Positions 56,901-64,000 of a DNA stretch of 64,000 bases are shown here, in pieces (within the stretch, counting starts at the first letter, position 1; each line of letters opens with the position of its first letter). The notes under the pieces were generated by a model that saw nothing but the letters and a program-made list of their open reading frames with translations, was not told where the DNA came from and searched no databases. Position numbers and translations under genes: made by a program. The stretch is from Alligator mississippiensis (taxonomy: Eukaryota; Chordata; Crocodylia; Alligatoridae): the NCBI RefSeq assembly GCF_030867095.1, contig NC_081824.1, forward strand, positions 349,344,203 through 349,408,202, read 5' to 3'.

Positions 56901-59900
56901 CTTGACTCTCAGAAAGATGGTATCTTAAATCAAGTGAAGAACTCTGTTGAAGAGATTGAAAACCTTCAAGAAGCATGCAAGAAAGAACAAGAAAGGGTTC
57001 TGGAACTTCAACAACAAGCAAAAGTTGTTAATCAGTGTAACAGTGAACTGAGAAAAAAGGTAGAGGAATTAACGGAGAGCCTAAATGTAGCTTTAATAGA
57101 GAAAAATGAGAATAACCACAAGTTAGAGCAATTGGAGGGAAAAACTGAAGCTCTTTTGCTTGACAACAAGAGTCTCTTATCTCAAGCAAGTAGTCTTCAG
57201 GAGGAAAATATGCAAATCAGTAAAGAAAAAGACAGATTAACTAGAGACCTAGAAAAAATTACATCTGAGAAGGAGGGTTGGTCGGTATTTAAAGAACAAG
57301 TGGAAAGTTTAGAAAAGGAACTACAAAAAGCTGTCAATGAAAAAGATTGCTTAATCGCACTACTTGAAAGTGAAGAAACACATAAATCCCTTGCCAGAAC
57401 TCAGCTACACACTCTGTTTGAGCAATTGGGGTCCAAATTTTCAGATCACGATAAAGAATGTGATGCTGTTAATTTATTACAAATTGCAAATGAATACTTG
57501 GTGAAAATGAAAGAGGAAGAAAAGAGCCTGGCTTTACAAAAGGATGAAAAAATTCTTCATTTGCAGCAGGAGATAGGGAGGCTTCAGGAAGAAAATGAGG
57601 CTCAGTATTCAGAACATAGGTCTCTTCTTCAAGATTTTGAAAAAGAAAAAGGTTTCTTAAAAGAAGAACTGGAAGGAGTTTTGTCAGAAAAAGAAGCACT
57701 TCAGCTGGACATCCAGGAGTTAGAGAGAGCCAGTGAGAAAGCAAGGAATGAAAACCAAGATCTTCGAGTTCACACTGAAGAGATCTTTCAAAAACTTGCT
57801 AGTTACGAAAATCAAATCCAAGAGCAGCAGAAGGACTCTAGTACAGAAGATCAAGAAAACTTAAATCTCACTCTAGAAAAAAGAGACATTGAACTCAAAA
57901 GCGTGAAAGCGGAACTGGACTCTCTAAAGGTTATATTTTTGTTATTGAAGTATGCAGACTAAACTTCTAAAGCCTTATTTGGTAGAATGACTGATTGTTT
58001 ATTAACCGGAGGGATGGAAGAAATTATCTAATAGAAAGGTTATCTATTCCATCTCTATGATTCTGACTCTTTATCTTAAATGAGCAAAACTTAAGGTTTG
58101 TGTTAGATCAGTTATTTCCCCTGCTCTGTTTACAATAGCTTCCAGTGCTGCCACAAACTTCATTATATCCAAAGTTGGTTAGTGTCTGATACTGACTGAA
58201 GAACAACAGCTGCACAAAATTACTTGAGCGCTCTTTACTTGTTCTTGACAGAATTGGATGGAAAAGAGCTGTTGCAAGGATGATTTCTCCTTCCTTTAAA
58301 GTTTGGGTTTTTTTGTAATGATTGAGGAAACACATTTTTGTTGTTGTTCACGTAAAAATCGACCAGATTTTGGCTTTAACTGTATTTTTAATTGGCTGCT
58401 TAATATGTCTTGCTGAGAAATAGTAGACACCACAAATACTTGTATGCCTGTAATATATCATTTACCTCTGTTTATGATGCAGGACTTAATGGAGAAGTTG
58501 ACTATGAAAAATGACCAACAGTCTTCAGTAGCAGAGCTTCAAGAAAAAATTGGTACAACTTTATGGCCTTCGATTTAATCCATTTTAATTTTTAAACTTA
58601 CTTTAAAATCTTGCCTCCTTTTCCTCTGTGTCAACACAATTAATCTTTCATCTTTAACTTGTTTATGGAAGTAAACAGATGCTTTCTTTATATCCAAAAA
58701 TAAGGTTAAAGAATGCTGATGTCTGTTACCAATATCAGTACTTTTTCTAAAATACCCATTTTCTTTATATCACTAGTTATGCATGACTGACTACAGCTTG
58801 CATAACTCTACAATTCATGAGGGAGGATCTACTACTATTATGAACTGGTAACCTTTATAGTACCACTGAGCAATTTACTTCTAGATGTTTTTTAAAAGTA
58901 AAGCTAGGCTCCCAGGGCATTCTAATAGCCTTGTAGTAAAAGACTAGACCTAGGTGGAAATGAAACCTATTGAGTTTCACTGGAGGGTTGTAACCTAAAT
59001 GGTAGGTTCCTTATGGAATATTTTAGAATCTTAAGTATTTATAATAGAAGTTCTTTTTAGTTTATTGTCTCTTCCATTTTGAAATAAGCAAAATGGCCAT
59101 ATACATTGATGGCTAGTAAAATTCCTTAGAACTGATTCAAGAGCCACCACACCCTTACTGTAGAAATATGCATTGGAAATGACCAAGGCAATTATCCTAA
59201 GATGGTTGAAAAGATGTGATACCAAATTGAAAAAAAAGTGCATTACAGAACGAGGTGAGAACATGAGTTTTGGCTTTCAAACAAAGCTTTCAAGAGCTTG
59301 ATTGAATGAAGTGTTTGAGGGTATGTCTATCACAAGGCAGTGCTGTGCAGAAATACCCAGGCCAACTCTGCAAAACAGCTATATTAGCACAGTGTTGCAG
59401 TGAGCTGTTAAGCCGTACTCCTTGTTAGCCTAAACAGCACTGTGCTATTGTTCTAGAGTTACTGTACACACAGAGCTAACTTGAGGTATCTCTGGGTAGT
59501 GCTGCCTTGCACTGTATAGACGTACTATAAATGTCTTCCAGTTTTTCGCTAATATTGAATGCTTATTCTTTTTATGAAGGACCTTTTAAATACACATGGG
59601 TATTTTATGCTGTTGCTCAGATGAACTATTTTCTTTGATTTTTAGTAAAGCTGGAAAGGGAATCTACTGAGAGAAAAGAAAAGTTAAACAAAATTAAAAT
59701 GGTTGCTGTGAAAGCAAAGAAAGAACTAGATTCCAGCAGAAAAGAGGTAATTTGTTGAGACCTTAATTTGAAGAGTTTCCTGATGCACAACAAGGGTCTA
59801 TTATGACATAATTCTGTATTCTTTATAATAAGGTCCAGGGTCTTAGAGAAGAATTAGAATTGGTACGATCAGAGAAAGATCAGTTATCTGCTTCTATGAA

Positions 59901-61938
59901 GGATATCATTCAAGGAGCTGAAAGCTATAAGGTAAGTTATACTGTATCTTCAAAAATACAAATTTATCAGAAAATATTCTTTTTTATTATAATACTGTCA
60001 TCCTAACTCCATTTTCTGTCTAACTCTTCTTAATTGTATAATACTCAGACTACCAGTTTTCCATGTGTGATTACAACATTCTTCCCTTGTTTTAAATTGT
60101 TGCAATGTGTTGTTCAGTATTGCCCGTTTCATCTGAGAAGTAACTGTTCTTTAGTGATGGGTGAATCTATTCCTGTCAGCTATATAGAATATAAACACGT
60201 GTATATACATCTTAATTTTTTACTATATTTCTTACTTGCATGTAGTGTGGTCTTTTTACTGCAGGGCAGCTAAACAATATATATTTTAAAACAGCAAGAG
60301 CTTCCATTATAAACTTAAAAAAATATTGACTTTTATATTGAAAAGTTCCATGATCAATATCTGCCCAGCAAAGATATTTATGTTTTACAAAGAAAGTCTT
60401 TTGGCTTAAATTGATCAGCACAAAAAAAAGATTATTTGCATGAGAATTATATGTAAAAAGAAAATCCACCCATACCTTTTGAAATGTGGACTTGATGCAC
60501 ATTCTGGACTTGTAAAGTTGTAACGTGGGACATGGAATGTTCAGAAATGTATTTTCTCATTAGGAACCTGAATAGCATCAGTTGACATTCTTTCTAACAC
60601 AACCAGAGAGGTCAGCAGAGATAAGTAATATTAGGAACACTTTCATGAGAGAAATTCTTTCCTGGAAACATAACTAAATTAAATCCTCTCTAAAATTGGC
60701 CTTTAACATCATCAACATTTCTAATAAAATATTGATATAATAGAGTTATTTTGTAAAGTTCTAGCAGTCAATGTCAGCAAAAATGGGAATTCTTTTCTCA
60801 CCCAATCAATCTGAAATGTAAATTTCAAGGTTACTTAGAGCCCTTTGGATTCTGGTGTTAGGCTTAGCCAAAGAAAACAAGGCTTTAAATGTGGAAAGGC
60901 CTCGTGCTAATGCAGTTAATTTAAGGTTCCAACTGTGTGTCTTTGCCCCCGTGGCCAAAAGAAAACAAGTTCTCTTAGTGACCTGCCATTTAAGAAGGAT
61001 GCATGAAGTTACATTCAAAACATATTTTATGTAACAGACAGTTACATACTCCAAAAACAGACCTCACCTCAGTCAAATCCTTCAGTTGTACACATCACTA
61101 AGTAAAACAGCATAAATCTACCAAGGAAAACTTTATCCAAGTTTGTTTATGCCAGAACCTTGAATGGAAACACAACTTTGATTTACCATTAGTATTTCTC
61201 GGTTCATCTACACATGTGCTTAACTGCGCACTAGACTAATTTACTTCAGTGTAAAGTGTCACAGTCTACACGTGATGCTATTAGACAGCAACAACCTTAT
61301 TTTCATTGCTGTGAGATAGTACTGTCCCTGGCAGTATTATCTTATGGGGAAGAAAATAACTTAACCTAAACACACATGTAAATGCTGACCCAGGTGTAAA
61401 TTGAACCCAGGCAGCAGGGTGCCAGACCCCTCCTGCCACCTAGTCACACAACTCTGTTCTTTGGGCACTCTTGTGCCTCAACTGGCCCCTCTGCTGCCCA
61501 ACACTGCAACCGGGAGCCCAGGGTTGACTCCCTGAGCCTGCTACCAGCCCAGGGCTGCTCTGCCCTGGCTCAAACTCTTGCGGTCCCAGGTGCATGTATA
61601 GAGGCTGTGCCTGGGAGCTGTTAACTCTGGTGCAAACTGTGCCAAAGTTAATCATGGTGCATTAATTGAACATGTAGATGCACCCTCTGATATCACAATA
61701 AGAGATGCAAGATACTAAACAGCAAAAAGTAAAAGTGTAGTTTACACTTTATTACAAGTGAGTCATAGATTTCCATGTTTTTAACAACATTTCAAGTGTT
61801 TTTTTTATATGTTTCGAGAATCTCCTATTGGAATATGATAAGCAAGCAGAACAATTGGATTTTGAAAAGGATCGAGCAAATAACCTTGAACGTCAGATAG
61901 ATGACATTACAAAACAATTCCAAACATCCGCTCAGCAG
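44865..61938 (+). CDS. GCC2: GCC2 (GRIP and coiled-coil golgin GCC185), N-terminal 1072 residues
   Basis: GCC2 is a peripheral golgin of the trans-Golgi network that tethers vesicles returning from endosomes, including those with mannose-6-phosphate receptors. Its C-terminus recruits it through Arl1 and Rab6. Coding exons are 44865-44870, 50166-50228, 50938-51022, 52946-53013, 54491-54595, 55431-57929, 58483-58552, 59646-59746, 59833-59931 and 61819-61938, all in phase. The protein starts MEVQDAGQDMVASPATPGTG (human MEDLVQDGVASPATPGTG). It includes LPKEDLIKFAKKQMMLIQK and the near-invariant ELGESAGKISQEFE. Exon 6 alone encodes 833 residues of nearly continuous heptad coiled coil. Human GCC2 is 1684 residues, so about 600, including the GRIP domain, lie beyond the window. 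Confidence 0.97.
44961..46336. other. GCC2 intron 1, first part
   Basis: GC-rich intron start with GGAAGGTWCCACS repeats around 45045-45165. No transposon recognised before the CR1 remains. Confidence 0.45.
46337..46507 (+). mobile_element. CR1 LINE ORF2 endonuclease, part 1
   Basis: The frame resembles GDSPHDWS, MDGYKQFRNSRQGRRGGRVA and LNVKEGHDCSEL, the CR1 endonuclease segment (family WDSSHDWSAVMDGY...RQGRRGGGVALYVKEG). It is interrupted by the hAT at 46508 and continues at 47519. Confidence 0.75.
46508..47518. mobile_element. Non-autonomous hAT inserted into CR1
   Basis: The ends TGGGGGTGCCCAGATA and TAGTGGAGCACCAATA (complement of the right end) are related. The 8-bp duplication is GTTGAAAG / GCTGAAAG (46500-46507, 47519-47526). 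Both ends have GGCTGATA/TATCAGCC-type subterminal motifs. The interior is GC-rich and shared with the elements at 32391 and 51897. No transposase. Confidence 0.8.
47519..48535 (+). mobile_element. CR1 LINE ORF2 endonuclease, part 2
   Basis: Three consecutive frames carry VSVCYRPADQEEEVNEVFFK, LVLMGDFNQPDFC and TLDFRKADFN, then SKYGRSTAWLSSELKYKKEA and AHRDEIRNAKA, then KGNKRSFYNFVSNRRKIRES, VGPLLNGGGSLLTDDAEKAE and VFNAFL. These are the apurinic-like endonuclease and linker of CR1 ORF2 up to the reverse transcriptase. GDFN is the catalytic motif. Stops and frame changes mark it as dead. It breaks off after YLEKLDVH. Confidence 0.9.
48536..50165. other. GCC2 intron 1, last part
   Basis: After the CR1 break there are two diverged copies of a segment of about 105 bp, near 48651-48700 and 48750-48800 (CAGCTTCCAGCTGCTTGG / CAGCTCCAAGCTGCTTGG). 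AT-rich unique sequence follows up to exon 2. Confidence 0.45.
50166..50228 (+). CDS. GCC2: GCC2 coding exon 2 (residues 3-23)
   Basis: The acceptor is TTCTTCAG and the donor AAAG|GTATGC. It encodes VQDAGQDMVASPATPGTGKS and K. Confidence 0.95.
50229..50937. other. GCC2 intron 2
   Basis: AT-rich intron. Nothing recognised. Confidence 0.5.
50938..51022 (+). CDS. GCC2: GCC2 coding exon 3 (residues 24-52)
   Basis: The acceptor is TTTTACAG and the donor GCAG|GTAACA. It encodes LDTLPKEDLIKFAKKQMMLI, almost identical to the human protein. Confidence 0.96.
51798..51886 (+). repeat. Tandem duplication of a ~43-bp unit
   Basis: ACAACCCTACTGCAGAGTAT, then GATAGTATTCTTAAAAAAT, is repeated immediately as ACAACCCTATTGCAGAGTAT, then GATAGTATCTTAAAAAAT. 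The near identity suggests a recent local duplication. Confidence 0.8.
51897..52575. mobile_element. hAT-derived fragment related to 46508
   Basis: The start GGGGGCCGATACTGATTC and the following CAGCTAGTAAGTCTGTTGTG match the inner left part of the elements at 46508 and 32391. The GC-rich interior carries the shared GTGCCCCCCGGATCTGCGTG block. Limits are approximate and no duplication was found. Confidence 0.5.
52946..53013 (+). CDS. GCC2: GCC2 coding exon 4 (residues 52-74)
   Basis: The acceptor is TTGTTCTAG and the donor TCAG|GTAGGA. It encodes ELEKEVEELKSKPAAGGIDD and IIQ. Confidence 0.95.
53014..53616. other. GCC2 intron 4, first part
   Basis: AT-rich intron. Nothing recognised. Confidence 0.5.
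53617..54313. mobile_element. MITE-like element with TATTTACTCAAAT end and poly-G tract
   Basis: The left end GGTATTTACTCAAATATAAG folds back on CTTGGATTTGAGTAC about 70 bases later, a subterminal hairpin. Near the right end a run of about 20 G precedes TGATCCTAAATTTAAAG. It matches the arrangement of the element at 42511. The central GC-rich frames on both strands are artefacts. Confidence 0.5.
54491..54595 (+). CDS. GCC2: GCC2 coding exon 5 (residues 75-109)
   Basis: The acceptor is AAAATTAG and the donor AGAG|GTAATC. It encodes ALTERLDVVLLEKAESQQQC and LALKKESAQ, matching human ALTERLDALLLEKAETEQQC. Confidence 0.96.
54596..55430. other. GCC2 intron 5
   Basis: AT-rich intron. Nothing recognised. 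Confidence 0.5.
55431..57929 (+). CDS. GCC2: GCC2 coding exon 6, giant coiled-coil exon (residues 110-942)
   Basis: The acceptor is TTTTTTTCAG. It is 2499 bases, phase 0 at both ends, and encodes nearly continuous charged heptads. Conserved blocks include LKELESQHSILKDELTYM, FHEREDLEFKINELQLAKE and NYESLRETLETLQTELGESA. The donor reads AAAG|GTTATA, weaker than usual. Reading on past it gives 11 residues (VIFLLLKYAD-type) and a stop at 57962. Joining to 58483 restores the human alignment, so splicing here is the normal route. Confidence 0.96.
57930..58482. other. GCC2 intron 6
   Basis: AT-rich intron. Nothing recognised. Confidence 0.5.
58483..58552 (+). CDS. GCC2: GCC2 coding exon 7 (residues 943-966)
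   Basis: The acceptor is TGATGCAG and the donor ATTG|GTACAA. It encodes DLMEKLTMKNDQQSSVAELQ, aligning with human DSLAKSPSVKNDPLSSVKEL. Confidence 0.92.
58553..59314. other. GCC2 intron 7, first part
   Basis: AT-rich intron. Nothing recognised before the MITE at 59315. Confidence 0.5.
59315..59532. mobile_element. Short MITE with GTATGTCTAT ends
   Basis: The left GGGTATGTCTATCACAAGGC pairs with the right GCCTTGCACTGTATAGACGTAC on the opposite strand, and CAGTGCTG...ACCCAG continues the match inward. The target duplication is unclear. The TCTA core recalls the Harbinger-like family elsewhere in the window. Confidence 0.55.
59646..59746 (+). CDS. GCC2: GCC2 coding exon 8 (residues 966-999)
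   Basis: The acceptor is GATTTTTAG and the donor AGAG|GTAATT. It encodes KLNKIKMVAVKAKKELDSSR, nearly identical to human. Confidence 0.96.
59833..59931 (+). CDS. GCC2: GCC2 coding exon 9 (residues 1000-1032)
   Basis: The acceptor is TATAATAAG and the donor TAAG|GTAAGT. It encodes VRSEKDQLSASMKDIIQGAE and SYK, matching human RSEKDQLSASMRDLIQGAES. Confidence 0.96.
59932..61200. other. GCC2 intron 9, first part
   Basis: AT-rich intron. Nothing recognised. Confidence 0.5.
61201..61684. mobile_element. Harbinger-like MITE
   Basis: The ends GGTTCATCTACACATG and GGTGCATCTACATGTT (complement of the right end) are flanked by CTC on both sides (61198-61200, 61685-61687). The interior is 484 bp with no coding. 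Same terminal pattern as 13020 and 24947. Confidence 0.65.
61819..61938 (+). CDS. GCC2: GCC2 coding exon 10 (residues 1033-1072)
   Basis: The acceptor is GTTTCGAG and the donor GCAG|GTAAAT. It encodes NLLLEYDKQAEQLDFEKDRA and NNLERQIDDITKQFQ, matching human NLLLEYEKQSEQLDVEKERA. The next exon is not within the window. Confidence 0.94.
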
Positions 61939-62332
61939 GTAAATTATATTGTACTTCAGTAGTTAATGGTTGCAACAAATGGAGTTGATCTTGTGTCACC
62001 AGTTTAATACAGCGGTGCTTATGTTAATTATCCCCCTAATTTTCATAATCCTGCCTCTGCTTTCGATAGTTTTGCTCAAAAGTTGTTTTTAACGAGATAG
62101 ATGTTATGCTATTTGCAATATTTGGATTGGGAAAATAATTAAAATAACAGGAATAAGAATAGTGTCTGGATATCTCTGAGTCTCAAATATCTAGTGTTCT
62201 GGAATGTGCGGTAGTTGTCATAGCCCAGAATTGCAGAAACTTGAAATTAAGTGCATTTGGGCAGACAGAAAGTAATGCTATTCCACACTGACTGCAGTCA
62301 TAAGTTTAAAGTCCTCTATGATAGATAAGTGG

Positions 62333-63597
62333 TAGGGCTGTGCAAAGTGGCTATTTCGTTTCCGTTCTGGATTCGGCTGTTTCAGAGGAACAGTGATTCA
62401 TTTCAGATCGCTGTTCCGTTTCGATTTGGCTGAATCTGTTTTGGAATTTCGAGGCTGTTTCAGTGCTGATTCGGAGATTCGGTTCAGCCGTGGAAAGGGA
62501 GGTGCAGCCGGGCGGCTGCAGGTTCTCCCGCAACTCCTTAGGCTGTGTCTGCCTTTCCCCAGGTGGGGGGAGCCACAGGAGAAGCCCCCATGGCTGTCTT
62601 GCCCACCACCACCCCCTTCCCGGCACTTAAAAAAAAAAATTAAAAGCCCCACTGTCACTGGCTGCAGCAGCAGCGATCGGGGCCTCTGGGGGCTCATGGC
62701 AGAGCCATAGCAGGGGGCAGCCGGGATTGCCCCCACCTCCGCCTGGCATGTGCACAGTAGCTGCCCCATGGTGCAGGTGCAGTGCGGCTTGGTATGGTGC
62801 TGCACACTGTCTGGAAGCTGAAGCCATTGGGGTTGAGCGTTGTGGGCTCCAGCTTACAGGTAGAGCCACCCCAGCTCCCAAACAACGTGTGGCACCCTGC
62901 CGAGCCATGCTGCACCCACACGATGTGACAGCTACCATGCGGGTGCCAAGCCGGGGGGGGGGGGCCGGCCGGCAGCGGCACGGTCCGCACTGTCTCCCCC
63001 ATTGCTTCGTGCTGCCACGAGCACTCAAAGGCCCTGATCACCGCTGCTCCAGCCAGTGACTGCAGAGCTTTTTTTTTTTTTTTTGGGTGCCAAAAGGCTG
63101 GGGCCAGGCAGGACAGTCCTGGGAGCTTTTCCTGCAGCTCCGCCAGCTGTGCCTGCCTCTGTCCTGGTGAGGGGAGCCGCAGGAGAAACCCCCATGGTTG
63201 CCACGCCCAGCCCCAGCCTCCCAGCACTTTAAAAGGTGCCAGACTCCTCCCGGGGGGGCTAGGCCCCCAGATCCGTGCATGGGATAACAGCAGGCTGCCG
63301 TTCCTCCCCCAGAGCACTGGGATTAGAAGGGACCTGAGGGACAGATCACAGACACTGGCCAGCTACAGATGTCAATATCAGAGCAGTCCTTCCCCACCCC
63401 TTCCTGCTCCCTCTTTTGAGTTTCTCTTTCCCTGCAAGCCCACCTCCAAAACACCCGAAACCATTTCTGAAATGTTTTATTTTGTTTTGGAGATGTTTTG
63501 GAGCCTTCCATTTTGTTTCAGATTTCATGTTTCAGGTGCCAAAACAAGCCGAAACACCTCCGAAGCAAAACGGCCGCCGAAACGTTGCACAGCCCTA
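62333..63597. mobile_element. 1.27 kb non-autonomous hAT with internal duplication
   Basis: Termini TAGGGCTGTGCAAAG and TAGGGCTGTGCAACG (complement of the right end). Flanks ATAAGTGG / ATAAGCAG agree at six of eight positions. A segment of about 110 bp is present twice, at roughly 62515-62630 and 63120-63232 (GGAGAARCCCCCATGG core). A second block recurs inverted (GTCACTGGCTGCAG near 62655, CCAGCCAGTGACTGCAG near 63050). CpG-rich, so perhaps young. It lies in GCC2 intron 10. Confidence 0.75.
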
Positions 63598-64000
63598 ATA
63601 AGCAGTGCAGATTTGTATCTAGCCTTTATTAATACTGTCCCTCCTTCCTATTGTAGAAGGCTTATAGCAGCTGTCAGCAAGGGTCAAGAGTTTCTCTCTA
63701 ATGCTTGGTATCAAAACTAGATATTTCAAACTATATACCAGTTCCAAAATTTCAAAAACTTAAAATTATTTGACTACTGAGTTAGGTTTATGCACCCCCT
63801 CCCACACACACCCACACACTCTCTCTCTCTCTCTTTCTCTCTTTTGGGAGGCACTGAGTATAATAATATTTTTATAGGCAAATAAAAAAAAAATCTAGAA
63901 AATTAGTCTTATAGCTGTTTAAATCTAGTCCCTGGTTGGAATGCTTTGATTTAGGCTGCATGCACACATTCAGATGATGTGGGAGAATGCTCCTGGGTTT
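63598..64000. other. GCC2 intron 10 continuing, with CA/CT microsatellite
   Basis: AT-rich intron with (CA)n-(CT)n simple repeats at about 63800-63845. No exon seen before the window ends. Confidence 0.6.

Overview
The window is vertebrate nuclear DNA, most likely from a non-avian sauropsid and probably a crocodilian (a turtle is the main alternative). The evidence is the intron-rich gene structure, CR1 and old L2/MIR retroposons, a Penelope-like element, an R2-clade LINE, and many hAT, Harbinger-like and pogo-type DNA transposons. The CR1 3' end and the Penelope tail look like forms I associate with crocodilians and turtles. That assignment is from memory, not from a search.

Two host genes are present, both on the + strand. 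Positions 6939-18259 carry a complete SULT1C-type cytosolic sulfotransferase: seven coding exons of 151, 138, 98, 127, 95, 181 and 113 coding bases, giving 300 residues. Positions 44865 to beyond 64000 carry the 5' part of GCC2, the trans-Golgi golgin GCC185: ten coding exons totalling 1072 residues, with the C-terminal GRIP domain outside the window. The order SULT1C then GCC2, in the same orientation, matches human 2q12.3. The two genes are unrelated in function (sulfate conjugation and Golgi vesicle tethering), so their adjacency is synteny and not an operon.

Layout: 1-6.9 kb is upstream flank or an upstream intron, with an old L2 LINE fragment and DNA-transposon pieces. 6.9-18.3 kb is the sulfotransferase, whose introns hold hAT and Harbinger-like elements and a solo LTR. 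18.3-44.5 kb is a 26 kb intergenic stretch made almost wholly of mobile elements, several nested: a solo LTR inside a Harbinger-like element, a Penelope copy inside a long LTR, and a hAT inside a CR1 3' end. It also holds an R2-clade LINE fragment with a palindrome at its end, an RTE fragment abutting a CR1 3' end, and a pogo-type element that keeps a PIP-box-like tail. 44.57-44.96 kb is the CpG-rich GCC2 promoter. 44.9-64 kb is GCC2, with a hAT-split CR1 in intron 1, further MITEs in later introns and a 1.27 kb hAT in intron 10.

I found no tRNA or rRNA gene, no CRISPR array and no prokaryotic-type system. The most interesting material is the transposon archaeology: matched target-site duplications, nesting, a GC-rich interior shared by elements with different ends, and a ~3 kb Harbinger-like element with a Myb/SANT-like reading frame.
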